A model generated the notes under the pieces. The model ran no database searches. It saw nothing but the letters and a program-made list of their open reading frames with translations, and was not told the DNA's origin. Positions 8,825 to 16,742 of a DNA stretch of 64,000 bases are shown piece after piece (positions within the stretch are counted from its first letter, which is position 1; each line of letters begins with the position of its first letter). The position numbers were made by a program, and so were the translations under genes. Source of the stretch: Candidatus Sulfotelmatobacter sp. (lineage in GTDB: Bacteria > Acidobacteriota > Terriglobia > Terriglobales > Acidobacteriaceae); the NCBI GenBank assembly GCA_025462865.1, contig JAOAPI010000047.1, positions 40,718 through 104,717 of the forward strand, read 5' to 3'.

Positions 8825-9298
8825 CTATTCTTCGTGGTCCAAGGGCTTGCCATCCGGGCCTACCTGAATTTCAGAACGCTTGCCATTGGTCGTTACCTTT
8901 GCTTCATACGCCACGAGCTTGTCATGCTTCGTGATCGATTCAACCTTGCCGAGTTTTCCGGAGGCAGCTTTAGCTTGTAGTCCGCTCTGCACTGCCGCAG
9001 GCAAAGAGGCGAGATCGACTTGCTCTTCGACTTCGACGATATTGCCCGCCTTGTCCATCAGAATATCTTTGCTATGACCGGCCAACGATAACTCCGCTTC
9101 GTAGTAGGTTTGGCCCTTTTCTTTTTCTTGGTTGAAGCCGCGAACGGTTGCTCCCTGCGAATTGGCGGCGACCGTTTTTTCGACAGCGGGTGGTAGATCG
9201 GAGCGGTTGATTTTTTTCTCTTGCTCCTGAGCGAACAAGGAAGCGGCAGACAGAGTAGCCGCAATTGCGGCGAGTGCAAAGAGTGGTGCAGTTCTCAT
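8825..9298 (-). CDS. Periplasmic PepSY-like protein
   Basis: A 157-residue secreted protein. The start is fixed by the ATG at 9298, which has a strong AGGAGG 7 nt upstream and a following signal peptide (MRTAPLFALAAIAATLSAASLFAQ). The frame upstream to 9418 has no such support. The mature part has the PepSY-like pattern of short beta-rich repeats, for example TYYEAELSLAGHSKDILMDKAG and VAYEAKVTTNGKRSEIQV, each ending with a G-rich turn (DKAGNIVE, GPDGKPL). Such proteins are thought to bind or inhibit periplasmic partners. No catalytic residues are evident. It is divergent from trpC, with a shared 159-bp region. Confidence 0.8.
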   Translation of the reverse strand: MRTAPLFALAAIAATLSAASLFAQEQEKKINRSDLPPAVEKTVAANSQGATVRGFNQEKEKGQTYYEAELSLAGHSKDILMDKAGNIVEVEEQVDLASLPAAVQSGLQAKAASGKLGKVESITKHDKLVAYEAKVTTNGKRSEIQVGPDGKPLDHEE

Positions 9299-9438
9299 GC
9301 TAGCCTCCTGTTGAAGCAAGCGATGGGGGAGGGCTGCTTCACGGGTTAACGGTACTCGGGCAAAGTGAAAAGAATCTGAAAGCATTTCCGGAGCGTAAGT
9401 TGAGGGCTCATCTCCCATTTGCGCACACCTCGTTCCCG

Positions 9439-9444
9439 TATAAT
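9439..9444 (+). promoter_or_regulatory. Candidate -10 box of the trp cluster
   Basis: A perfect TATAAT ends 13 nt before the trpC ATG. The transcript would begin only a few bases before the start codon, so the mRNA may be nearly leaderless; no Shine-Dalgarno is present. A convincing -35 box is not visible. Confidence 0.35.
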
Positions 9445-9457
9445 TCAGGCACTCCTT

Positions 9458-10270
9458 ATGTCAGTTTCACTCGATCAGATTGTCGCTTCCACCCGCAGGA
9501 AGGTGGCTGAGGAGAAGCGCGTAGCCGACTTCCGGGAGCTAGAGAAGCGGTCGCAAGAACATTTACCACGCGGCTTTCGGCGTGCGCTCGAAGAAAAAAA
9601 TAAATCTGGCGTGGCGGTTATTGCGGAGCTGAAGAAGGCATCGCCATCGAAGGGATTGATCCGGGTGGAGTTTCGGGCCGAAGAATTGGCGCGCGAGTTA
9701 GAAGGTGCGGGGGCAGCCGCGCTCTCAGTGCTGACAGATGAGGAATTCTTTCAGGGGTCGCTGGAAAATTTGCGGAAGGCGTCAGCGGCGGTGAACATAC
9801 CGTGCTTGCGCAAAGATTTTATTGTGGACGAATTTCAGTTGCTGGAGGCGCGAGCGAATTCAGCAGATGCTGTGTTGCTGATTGTGGCGGCTTTATCGCA
9901 GGCAGAGTTGCAGATACTGGCGCTGGGTGCACGTTCTCGAGGGCTGGATGTGTTGTGCGAAGTGCATGATGAGGAGGAGCTGCGTCGGGCTCTGGATGTT
10001 GGGTGCGAGTTGATTGGAGTGAACACGCGTAATCTGCGAACGTTCCAGGCAGATCCGGAGACGGCATTTCGTTTGGCGGAGTTGCTTCCGCAGAGTGCTA
10101 TACGAGTAGCAGAAAGCGGGATTCGGTCGGCCGAAGATATTGCGCGGCTGCGGGCGGCAGGATATCAGGCATTCTTGATCGGGGAATCGTTGATGCGGGC
10201 GGAGCGGCCGGGAGAGGCCTTACGTTCCTTAGTTGCGAGTAGCGAATCACGTGTTCCGAGCGGCCAATAA
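9458..10270 (+). CDS. trpC: Indole-3-glycerol phosphate synthase
   Basis: This 270-residue TIM barrel converts carboxyphenylamino-deoxyribulose phosphate to indole-3-glycerol phosphate in tryptophan synthesis. The family signatures are present: ELKKASPSKG (57-66) with the catalytic Lys, RKDF (118-121), NTRNL (189-193) and the phosphate-binding VAESGI. The ATG at 9458 gives the standard N-terminus (SVSLDQIVASTRRKV). An upstream in-frame start at 9419 would run through the promoter region and is rejected. trpC is the first gene of a trpCFBA run. trpE, trpG and trpD are not in the window. Confidence 0.97.
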   Translation: MSVSLDQIVASTRRKVAEEKRVADFRELEKRSQEHLPRGFRRALEEKNKSGVAVIAELKKASPSKGLIRVEFRAEELARELEGAGAAALSVLTDEEFFQGSLENLRKASAAVNIPCLRKDFIVDEFQLLEARANSADAVLLIVAALSQAELQILALGARSRGLDVLCEVHDEEELRRALDVGCELIGVNTRNLRTFQADPETAFRLAELLPQSAIRVAESGIRSAEDIARLRAAGYQAFLIGESLMRAERPGEALRSLVASSESRVPSGQ

Positions 10271-10314
10271 CCTGGCTTGAGGTGACTTTTTACCTTTAGC
10301 GGACAACTGTAACC

Positions 10315-10977
10315 ATGACTTGGGTGAAGATTTGTGGAATGACGAATTTGGAGGATGCGCTGACCGCGGTAGATGCCGGCGCGGATGCGGTGGGGTTCGT
10401 CTTTTATGACAAGAGTCCGCGGAAGATTTCAGTCGAGACGGCGCGAGAAATTGTGGAGAAGTTGCCTGAGAGTGTGGAGAAGGTGGGAGTGTTCGTGAAT
10501 GAAGTGGAGGGGACTCTCTGCGACGTCGCGGATCGTACCGGTCTCACATCGATTCAGATGCACGGCGACAGGGAGGATCCGCACGTGGCGGACTTAGTCG
10601 TTGCAAAACGACCTAAGTTGAAGGTTCTAGCCGCAGTCTCGATGTCGCAGGACCGCCCTGAGAACTGGGCGATGATGTGGCATCCTGACAACGTCCACGC
10701 TTTTCTCGTCGACTCCGCGGACGCCTCGAAACACGGTGGGACAGGCGATGTATTCGATTGGCGTGCGTCGGTACCCGTCTTGGAGAACATCAAGAGACTT
10801 GGAAGGATCGTCGCAGCTGGCGGGTTGACTTCGAGTAATGTGGGCGAAGCGATGCGGATTCTGAAGCCTTGGGGAGTAGATGTGGTCTCAGGAGTCGAGG
10901 CGAAGCCTGGGAAGAAAGACCCCGAGAAGGTGCGGGCCTTTGTGAGGGCTGTGCGCGACGCGGAGGCGAAGAGTTAA
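10315..10977 (+). CDS. trpF: Phosphoribosylanthranilate isomerase
   Basis: A 220-residue TIM-barrel isomerase catalysing the Amadori rearrangement of phosphoribosylanthranilate. It starts with VKICGMT, whose Cys7 is the general base, and continues with [17 protein letters not shown]. The Asp general acid lies in [15 protein letters not shown], and [10 protein letters not shown] forms the phosphate site. It sits 44 bp after trpC and 2 bp before trpB. It is stand-alone rather than fused to trpC as in enterobacteria. Confidence 0.96.
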   Translation: MTWVKICGMTNLEDALTAVDAGADAVGFVFYDKSPRKISVETAREIVEKLPESVEKVGVFVNEVEGTLCDVADRTGLTSIQMHGDREDPHVADLVVAKRPKLKVLAAVSMSQDRPENWAMMWHPDNVHAFLVDSADASKHGGTGDVFDWRASVPVLENIKRLGRIVAAGGLTSSNVGEAMRILKPWGVDVVSGVEAKPGKKDPEKVRAFVRAVRDAEAKS

Positions 10978-10979
10978 AA

Positions 10980-12251
10980 ATGGCGAGCGTTCCAAGAGCC
11001 ACGATGAAAGTCAAAATCCCCACCCTGCGCACAGAACGCGCAAGGATGGGGCGCCCAGTTCCGAAGAGCTCAAAAAGCGTTGCTGGTCGGTTCGGCGTTT
11101 ACGGCGGGCGGTATGTGCCGGAGACCTTGATGGCGGCGCTCGAGGAACTGGATCGCGAGTATGAGAGGGCGAAGCGGGATCAGAAATTTCGGCGGCGGCT
11201 GGAGGAATTGCTGCGGACTTATGCGGGGCGTCCTACGGCGCTGACGTTTGCGCGGAGGCTTACGCAGAAGTTGGGTGGGGCTAAGATTTATCTGAAGCGC
11301 GAAGATCTGCTGCACACCGGCGCGCACAAGATTAATAACTGCCTGGGGCAGGCGCTGCTGGTGGAGCGCATGGGCAAGCGGCGCGTGATTGCGGAGACTG
11401 GCGCGGGGCAGCATGGAGTGGCGACGGCTACAGTTTGCGCGCTGCTGGGATTTGAGTGTGTGGTGTACATGGGGACCGAGGACATGCGGCGGCAGGAGTT
11501 GAATGTGTTCCGCATGCGGTTGCTGGGAGCGGAGGTGCGCGGGGTGGAATCGGGGTCGCGGACGCTGAAGGATGCGATCAATGAGGCGATGCGCGACTGG
11601 GTCACGAATGTGCGGACTACTCACTATTTGTTGGGAAGCGTGCTAGGGGCGCATCCGTATCCGACGATGGTTAGGGACTTTCATCGCGTGATTGGACGGG
11701 AGGCGCGGGCGCAGATCTTGAAGGCCGAGGGGAAGCTTCCGGCGGCAGTGATTGCTTGCGTGGGCGGAGGCTCGAATGCGATCGGAATTTTCTACGAGTT
11801 CATAAAGGATAAGAAAGTTCGGTTGATTGGCGTGGAGGCGGGCGGACGCAGTGACACTCTGGGCGAGCATGCGGCACGATTTCGGGGAGGATCGCCGGGG
11901 GTTTTGCAAGGGACATTTTCTTACGTACTGCAGGATTCGGCGGGGCAGATTGCGAATACGCACTCGGTGTCGGCGGGGTTGGACTATCCGTCGATTGGGC
12001 CGGAGCATGCGGCATTGAGGGATGTGGGTCGGGCGGAGTATGTCGCAGCGTCGGATGCGGAGGCTCTGGCGGCGACCACTCTGCTGGCGCGGACGGAGGG
12101 AATTATTCCGGCGTTGGAGTCGGCGCATGCGGTGGCGGAGGTTTTAAAGCGGGCGCCCAGGATGAAGAAGTCGGACGTCGTGATTGTGAATGTTTCGGGG
12201 CGCGGGGATAAGGATATTGGGATCATGCGGGAGTCGCTTTCGCTGGAATGA
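10980..12251 (+). CDS. trpB: Tryptophan synthase beta chain
   Basis: A 423-residue PLP enzyme joining indole and serine. The PLP-binding lysine is K117 in HTGAHKINN. The glutamate loop [11 protein letters not shown], the phosphate-binding [10 protein letters not shown] and the C-terminal [11 protein letters not shown] are all present. The ATG at 10980, 2 bp after the trpF stop, gives a basic 35-residue extension before the conserved [13 protein letters not shown] second ATG at 11004 would shorten it. The coding strand here is extremely rich in G, more than in flanking regions. It would form the alpha2beta2 complex with the trpA product. Confidence 0.96.
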   Translation: MASVPRATMKVKIPTLRTERARMGRPVPKSSKSVAGRFGVYGGRYVPETLMAALEELDREYERAKRDQKFRRRLEELLRTYAGRPTALTFARRLTQKLGGAKIYLKREDLLHTGAHKINNCLGQALLVERMGKRRVIAETGAGQHGVATATVCALLGFECVVYMGTEDMRRQELNVFRMRLLGAEVRGVESGSRTLKDAINEAMRDWVTNVRTTHYLLGSVLGAHPYPTMVRDFHRVIGREARAQILKAEGKLPAAVIACVGGGSNAIGIFYEFIKDKKVRLIGVEAGGRSDTLGEHAARFRGGSPGVLQGTFSYVLQDSAGQIANTHSVSAGLDYPSIGPEHAALRDVGRAEYVAASDAEALAATTLLARTEGIIPALESAHAVAEVLKRAPRMKKSDVVIVNVSGRGDKDIGIMRESLSLE

Positions 12252-12262
12252 AATTCAGAATC

Positions 12263-12295
12263 TTCACCACAGAGGGCACAGAGGTTTCACAGGGG
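12263..12295 (+). repeat. Intergenic repeat family B copy (CACAGAGG type)
   Basis: TTCACCACAGAGGGCACAGAGG lies between trpB and trpA. The same words recur at 14697-14734, inverted at 14814-14842, and loosely at 43269-43296. This marks a dispersed intergenic repeat family. Confidence 0.6.
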
Positions 12296-12322
12296 TAAAT
12301 CTAAGGCAATTGATTTCATACT

Positions 12323-13099
12323 ATGCCTTTATCTTTTTATAAGCGGCCTGGGCTCGTTGTGTATGTGACGTGCGGGGATCCGGATCTGGCGACGACGCGG
12401 GCGGTGGCGCTGGCCGCGATTGAGGCGGGGGCGGATGTGATTGAGCTGGGGGTGCCGTTCAGCGATCCGGTGGCGGATGGGCCGGTGATTCAGCGGGCGA
12501 GTGAGCGGGCTTTGAGGAACGGGACATGTCTTGCGCAGGTTTTGACATTGGCGGCGGAAGTCAGGCAGCATGCGCAATCGACGGGGCTGGTGGTGTTTTC
12601 GTATTTGAATCCCATTCTGCGGATGGGGATCGAGAAATTTTGCATGGTGGCGCGGCATGCGGGGGTGGATGGTGTGCTGGTAACGGATTTGCCGGTGGAA
12701 GAGGCTGGCGAATATTTGCACGCGATGAAGGCGAATGACCTGGCGCCGGTATTCCTGGCGGCGCCGACCAGTCCGGATGAGCGGCTGAAGCGGATTGCGG
12801 AAGCGTCGCGAGGATTTGTATATGCGGTGTCGCGTACGGGTGTGACGGGGGTACGGCAGCAGTTGGCTGATGACGCGAAGAAATTGGTGAGGCGGTTGCG
12901 GCGGGTGACCAAGTTGCCGGTGGCGGTGGGGTTTGGGATTTCAAATGCGGAGCAGTTTAAAGAAGTTGGGAAGTTTGCGGATGCGGTGGTGGTGGGGAGC
13001 GCGATTGTGGAGACGATTGAACGGAATCGGGGGCGGGAAGCGGCGGCGGTGGGGGAGTTTGTGGGGAAGCTGGTGGATGCGAGCTTAGCGAGGGTTTGA
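12323..13099 (+). CDS. trpA: Tryptophan synthase alpha chain
   Basis: A 258-residue TIM barrel that cleaves indole-3-glycerol phosphate and channels indole to TrpB. The catalytic pair is E41 in ELGVPFSDP and D52 in VADGPVIQ, matching E49/D60 of the Salmonella enzyme by hand alignment. The phosphate-binding GFGISNAEQ and VVVGSAIV segments are intact. It lies 71 bp after trpB across a repeat copy, so it is probably still in the same transcript. Confidence 0.96.
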   Translation: MPLSFYKRPGLVVYVTCGDPDLATTRAVALAAIEAGADVIELGVPFSDPVADGPVIQRASERALRNGTCLAQVLTLAAEVRQHAQSTGLVVFSYLNPILRMGIEKFCMVARHAGVDGVLVTDLPVEEAGEYLHAMKANDLAPVFLAAPTSPDERLKRIAEASRGFVYAVSRTGVTGVRQQLADDAKKLVRRLRRVTKLPVAVGFGISNAEQFKEVGKFADAVVVGSAIVETIERNRGREAAAVGEFVGKLVDASLARV

Positions 13100-13184
13100 G
13101 TAAGCTTCATTTGCCGGAGATAGAAGCCGAGGATGGTGATAGAAACGCGTTGCAGAGGCATTGGTGGCACAGGCGGGCTAGGGA

Positions 13185-13247
13185 TCCTTCGACTGCGGTT
13201 GTGCTTCGCATCCGCGAAACACAATCCTCGCTCAGGATGACAATTTT
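13185..13247 (+). repeat. Intergenic repeat family A copy (CTTCGACT...CTCAGGATGACA)
   Basis: The stretch begins CCTTCGACTGCG and ends TCGCTCAGGATGACA, with an internal imperfect hairpin (GTTGTGCTTCGC against GCGAAACACAA). A second copy lies at 15788-15848. It is a short dispersed palindromic element without coding capacity. Confidence 0.65.
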
Positions 13248-13267
13248 GTTGGGGATTGAAAAGGTCC

Positions 13268-13588
13268 ATGGATATTGCGGATTGGCGAAAGAAAATTGAT
13301 GAGCTTGACCGGCGACTGGTGGAGTTGCTGAGCGAGCGGGCGCGGGCTGCGGTGGAGATAGGGCGGCTGAAGCGGAATACTTCTTTGCCCATTTACGAGC
13401 CGGAGCGAGAGCGGATTGTGTTTGAGAATGTGCAGGAGATGAATCGGGGTCCGCTGCCGGGCAAGGATCTGGTGCGGATTTTCGAACGGATCATGGACGT
13501 GATGCGGAATGTGCAGAAGGAAGGGCTCGGGACAACGGTGGATGCGGTGAAGTCGGAGACGGAGTTGGATTCGGATGTGAATGATTGA
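13268..13588 (+). CDS. Chorismate mutase, AroQ class
   Basis: A 106-residue all-helical enzyme converting chorismate to prephenate for Phe and Tyr synthesis. Positions matching E. coli chorismate mutase can be counted: R7 (R11), R24 (R28), K35 (K39), E44 (D48) and E48 (E52), with a Gln at 83 near the Q88 site. The ATG at 13268 follows AAGG at 4-8 nt. A TTG at 13256 would add four residues. It is a stand-alone mutase, with no prephenate dehydratase or dehydrogenase fused. It precedes DAHP synthase and tyrA, so it feeds the same pathway. Confidence 0.93.
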   Translation: MDIADWRKKIDELDRRLVELLSERARAAVEIGRLKRNTSLPIYEPERERIVFENVQEMNRGPLPGKDLVRIFERIMDVMRNVQKEGLGTTVDAVKSETELDSDVND

Positions 13589-13591
13589 GAA

Positions 13592-13655
13592 CAGCTCTCA
13601 GTCATCAGCTCTCAGCTTTCAGCTAAACACTGAAAGCTGATGGCTGACAGCTGAA
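13592..13655 (+). repeat. Inverted repeat family C (TCAGCTTTCAG)
   Basis: TCAGCTTTCAG (13612-13622) and CTGAAAGCTGA (13630-13640) form a perfect 11-bp stem with a 7-nt loop, and the pairing extends imperfectly outward. Related words occur at 20763-20783 and inside the clpC terminator region near 30998-31018. There is no T-run, so it is a repeat rather than a clear terminator. Confidence 0.65.
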
Positions 13656-13670
13656 GGCCCAGGTTTTCCT

Positions 13671-14690
13671 ATGATTGTCGCGATGCAGGACGTGGCGGAT
13701 GAGGTACAGATTCAGCAGGTGATTGAGCACCTGGTGAAGATGGGGTTTGAGGTGCACCGGTCGACCGGTGCGCGGCAGACCGTGCTGGGAGCGGTGGGGG
13801 CGGGCATCGATTTCGACATCCGGAACCTCGAGTTGCTGCCGGGGGTGCAGGAGGTTCACCGGATCAGTGCGCCGTACAAGCTGGCGGGGAAAGGCTTTCG
13901 TCCGGAAGGGACGATTGTCAAACTGGCGAACGGGATTGCTATTGGCGGAAACGAAGTGGTGGTGATGGCGGGACCGTGCACGGTAGAAACGCGGGAACAG
14001 CTTTTTGCAACGGCGGAGGCGGTGTCGAAGGCCGGAGCGCGCGTGCTGCGGGGCGGCGCGTTCAAGCCGCGGAGCTCTCCTTATTCTTTTCAAGGGCACG
14101 GAGAGGATGCGCTGAAGATAATGCGCGAGGCGGGGGAGAAGTTCAAGCTGCTGGTGATCAGCGAAGTGATGGAGATCTCGCAGATTCCGATGATGCTGCC
14201 GTATGTCGATATCCTGCAGGTGGGGGCGCGCAATATGCAGAACTTTAATCTGCTGCGCGAATTGGGGAAGGTGCGCAAGCCGGTGCTGCTGAAGCGCGGG
14301 ATCGCGGCGACTTTGGAAGAGCTGCTGCTATCGGCGGAATACATTATGGCGGGCGGGAATTATGAGGTGATTCTGTGTGAGCGTGGGATACGGACGTTTG
14401 AAACCTACACACGCAACACGATGGATATTTCGGCGATACCGATTATTCATAAGCTGTCGCATTTGCCGATGACGGCTGATCCGTCGCATGGGACGGGGCG
14501 GCGGGACAAGGTTTCGCCGATGGCGCGGGCGTCGGTAGCGGCGGGAGCGGATGCGCTGCTGATTGAGGTGCATTGGACGCCGGATCAGGCGTGGTCGGAT
14601 GGGGCGCAGTCCCTGTTTCCGGAGCAGTTCGCGAAGTTGATGGATGAGTTGCGGATGATTGCCCCGGCGGTGGGGAGAAAGATCGCTTAA
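13671..14690 (+). CDS. aroF: 3-deoxy-7-phosphoheptulonate synthase (DAHP synthase)
   Basis: A 339-residue enzyme committing phosphoenolpyruvate and erythrose 4-phosphate to the shikimate pathway. The first 70 residues form the ferredoxin-like regulatory domain found in type I-beta enzymes of Thermotoga type. The barrel has GPCTVE (101-106, metal Cys103), LRGGAFKPRSSPYSFQG for PEP binding, ISEVME, and the late ADPSHGTG metal motif. In other bacteria this class is feedback-regulated through the N-terminal domain or by association with an AroQ mutase, and such a mutase is the preceding gene. Confidence 0.95.
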   Translation: MIVAMQDVADEVQIQQVIEHLVKMGFEVHRSTGARQTVLGAVGAGIDFDIRNLELLPGVQEVHRISAPYKLAGKGFRPEGTIVKLANGIAIGGNEVVVMAGPCTVETREQLFATAEAVSKAGARVLRGGAFKPRSSPYSFQGHGEDALKIMREAGEKFKLLVISEVMEISQIPMMLPYVDILQVGARNMQNFNLLRELGKVRKPVLLKRGIAATLEELLLSAEYIMAGGNYEVILCERGIRTFETYTRNTMDISAIPIIHKLSHLPMTADPSHGTGRRDKVSPMARASVAAGADALLIEVHWTPDQAWSDGAQSLFPEQFAKLMDELRMIAPAVGRKIA

Positions 14691-14696
14691 GCCCTT

Positions 14697-14842
14697 TTCA
14701 CCACAGAGGCACAGAGGCACAGAGACACAGAGAAAACAAAATCTTAGGATGTCCGATTTCGCCTCCAGTGTGAAATATGGAAATGTGTCAGGTCCAGCGT
14801 TCGCATTTGCCTTCCTCTGTGTCTCTGTGACCCTGTGGTGAA
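14697..14842 (+). repeat. Long-range inverted repeat, family B
   Basis: The left arm (14697-14734) contains TTTCACCACAG and CACAGAGACACAGAG. The right arm (14814-14842) holds their exact complements, CTCTGTGTCTCTGTG and CTGTGGTGAAA. The two can pair as 15 bp plus 11 bp with one bulged CACAGAGG-type unit, enclosing about 80 nt. The right arm ends at the tyrA start codon. Confidence 0.7.
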
Positions 14843-15718
14843 ATGTTTTTTATGCCGATTCGGCAAATCACGATTATCGGGACGGGCCTGATTGGCGGGT
14901 CGTTTGCGCTGGCCATGCGGAAGCGGCGGTTCGCCGGGAGGATTGTAGGATGCGACCGCGAATCGGCGCTGAAGAAGGCGAAGATGCGCGGAGTGATCGA
15001 CAATGGATTTGTCGAACCTGCAGATGCTGTGCGGGGCAGCCAGTTGGTGGTGCTGGCGACACCGGTGTTGGGAATCATCGATTTAATCGGGCGATTGGCG
15101 CCTGGACTTCCCGCCACTACTTTGTTGACAGATGTAGGCAGCACGAAGGCGGCGGTGGCGGAGCGCGCGCTGCAGGTGTTTGGAAAGAATGCGGGGAAAC
15201 GATTTCTGGCGGGGCATCCCATGGCGGGCAAGGAACACAGCGGAGTGGATTATGCGGACGCCGACTTATTCCACAATGCGGTTTGGTTCTTGACGCCGCT
15301 GCCGGGACAGAATCTGAATGAAGGTTTGTTTGCGGAGTTTGCGGGATGGATCGATCAGATTGGGGCACGCATTGCGATGCTGCCGCCGGAGGATCATGAT
15401 CGCTTATGCGCGTGGATCAGCCATCTGCCGCAAATGATTTCGACGGCTTTGGCGGCGGCGCTGGTGGAGGAGTTTGGCGAAGAGGCGCCGCTGCTGCCCG
15501 CGGGCGGGCGGGCGCTGCAGGAGATGACGCGGATTGCGGCGAGTCCGTATTCGATGTGGCGGGATATTGCGATCAGCAACAAGAGCAATTTGGAGGATGC
15601 GCTGTTTAAGGTGGAGCAGCGGCTGGCGCATATCCGGGAAAATCTGTCGACGCGAGGGCTGGCGGCGGAATTTGAGTTGGCGCATGGCTTGAAGAAAAGG
15701 GTGGAGAAGGAGGAGTGA
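14843..15718 (+). CDS. tyrA: Prephenate dehydrogenase
   Basis: A 291-residue NAD(P)-dependent enzyme converting prephenate to 4-hydroxyphenylpyruvate for tyrosine. It has the Rossmann GTGLIGGS (13-20), LLTDVGSTKAAV, the conserved AGHPMAGKEHSGVDYADADLF block and HDRLCAWISHLPQM, which carries the catalytic and substrate-binding residues. No ACT domain follows the helical region. Either the ATG at 14843 or that at 14852 is the start; no Shine-Dalgarno is visible because the upstream bases belong to a repeat arm. It ends the aromatic amino acid cluster. Confidence 0.93.
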   Translation: MFFMPIRQITIIGTGLIGGSFALAMRKRRFAGRIVGCDRESALKKAKMRGVIDNGFVEPADAVRGSQLVVLATPVLGIIDLIGRLAPGLPATTLLTDVGSTKAAVAERALQVFGKNAGKRFLAGHPMAGKEHSGVDYADADLFHNAVWFLTPLPGQNLNEGLFAEFAGWIDQIGARIAMLPPEDHDRLCAWISHLPQMISTALAAALVEEFGEEAPLLPAGGRALQEMTRIAASPYSMWRDIAISNKSNLEDALFKVEQRLAHIRENLSTRGLAAEFELAHGLKKRVEKEE

Positions 15719-15787
15719 AGCCCCAGCGAAGATGGAACGATGATGGAAATTCCCTTCAGGGCTTGTGGTCGTGTCAGCGGATATGGG

Positions 15788-15848
15788 GCCCTTCGACTAC
15801 GCATTGGCTTTCGCTTCGCGAAAACAAATACTTCGCTCAGGATCACAG
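15788..15848 (+). repeat. Intergenic repeat family A, second copy
   Basis: The stretch starts CCCTTCGACTACG and ends TTCGCTCAGGATCACA, with an internal hairpin around CTTTCGCTTCGCGAAA. It has the same order of words as 13185-13247. It lies between tyrA and the CoA-transferase genes. Confidence 0.65.
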
Positions 15849-15899
15849 CGGGACGAGTGCGTGTCAGAAGTAAAACATTTCATTTAGAATGCGGACGCT

Positions 15900-16607
15900 A
15901 TGAATAAGGTAGTAGCCAGTGCGGATGAGGCGATTCGCGATGTGGGCGATGGCTCAGTCATCATGCTGGGCGGTTTTGGGCTGTGCGGTATCCCGGAAAA
16001 TCTGATTCGCGCGCTGGTGCGGAAGGGATCGAAGAATCTTACGACCATCAGTAATAACGCGGGCGTGGATGGATTTGGCGTTGGGCTGTTGCTCTCGGCG
16101 GGACAGCTTCGACGACACATTGGAACGTATGTGGGAGAGAACAAGCTTCTGGAATCGATGGTGCTGACGGGGAAAATCCAACTTGATCTGGTGCCGCAAG
16201 GAACTTTCTCCGAGAGGATTCGGGCGGGAGGCGCGGGGATTCCGGCGTTTTTTACGCCGACCGGTGTGGGGACGATTGTTGCGGAAGGGAAAGAGACCCG
16301 CGAGTTCGATGGCCGGATTTATGTGATGGAACGGGCGCTGACGGCGGACTTCGCATTTGTGAAGGCTTGGAAGGGCGACCGCATGGGCAATCTGGTTTAT
16401 AGGAAGACGGCGCGGAATTTTAATCCGATTATGGCGACGGCGGCGAAGGTGACTATCGCAGAAGTGGAGCATTTGGTGGAGGCGGGAGAGTTGGATGGGG
16501 ATTTGGTGCATACGCCGTCGGTTTATGTGAAGAGGATTTTTCAGGGGGAGATGTTTGAGAAGCGAATTGAGAAGAGGACGGTGAGGAAGAGCGTCGTTGG
16601 CCCTTAG
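15900..16607 (+). CDS. scoA: 3-oxoacid CoA-transferase subunit A
   Basis: A 235-residue alpha subunit of the succinyl-CoA:3-ketoacid CoA-transferase family, which activates acetoacetate or 3-oxoadipate. The early GGFGLCGIPENL loop, ISNNAGVDGFG and the GGAGIPAFFTPTGVGT oxyanion region are typical. The subunit pairs with the product of the next gene, 135 bp downstream. Its last codons (SVVGP then stop) lie inside a family D inverted repeat, so the C-terminus appears to have been rewritten by the repeat. Acetoacetate use is the usual family role; the true substrate is not shown by sequence. Confidence 0.92.
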   Translation: MNKVVASADEAIRDVGDGSVIMLGGFGLCGIPENLIRALVRKGSKNLTTISNNAGVDGFGVGLLLSAGQLRRHIGTYVGENKLLESMVLTGKIQLDLVPQGTFSERIRAGGAGIPAFFTPTGVGTIVAEGKETREFDGRIYVMERALTADFAFVKAWKGDRMGNLVYRKTARNFNPIMATAAKVTIAEVEHLVEAGELDGDLVHTPSVYVKRIFQGEMFEKRIEKRTVRKSVVGP

Positions 16608-16741
16608 TCGTCGGTCGTTGGCGAAGAATTTGGGATGCTATAGAGGAAATCAAGGTTCCTCGCGTTGCTCGGAATGACAATCCTGAAAGGGAGCACGGCA
16701 TCGATGCTAACGACGAGAGACTGACGACCAACGACGGAGAC
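16591..16741 (+). repeat. Inverted-repeat element, family D (GTCGTTGG type)
   Basis: The left end (CGTCGTTGG...GTCGTTGGC, 16591-16622) and right end (GCTAACGACGAG...CCAACGACGG, 16709-16741) are imperfect inverted repeats of about 30 bp. They enclose a CCTCGCGTTGCTCGGAATGACA word, also typical of dispersed acidobacterial repeats. The element spans the scoA stop and ends next to the scoB start. A related element is at 45213-45303. Confidence 0.6.
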
Positions 16742-16742
16742 T

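Noticed and set aside
12490..13392. 300-codon minus-strand frame over trpA and the chorismate mutase start
   Set aside because: It is antisense to two clearly recognised genes and its translation is Ser/Pro/Arg-rich, as expected of a shadow in G-rich coding DNA.
13592..13655. Inverted repeat as a terminator between chorismate mutase and aroF
   Set aside because: The stem has no following T-run and its words recur elsewhere, so it is called a repeat.
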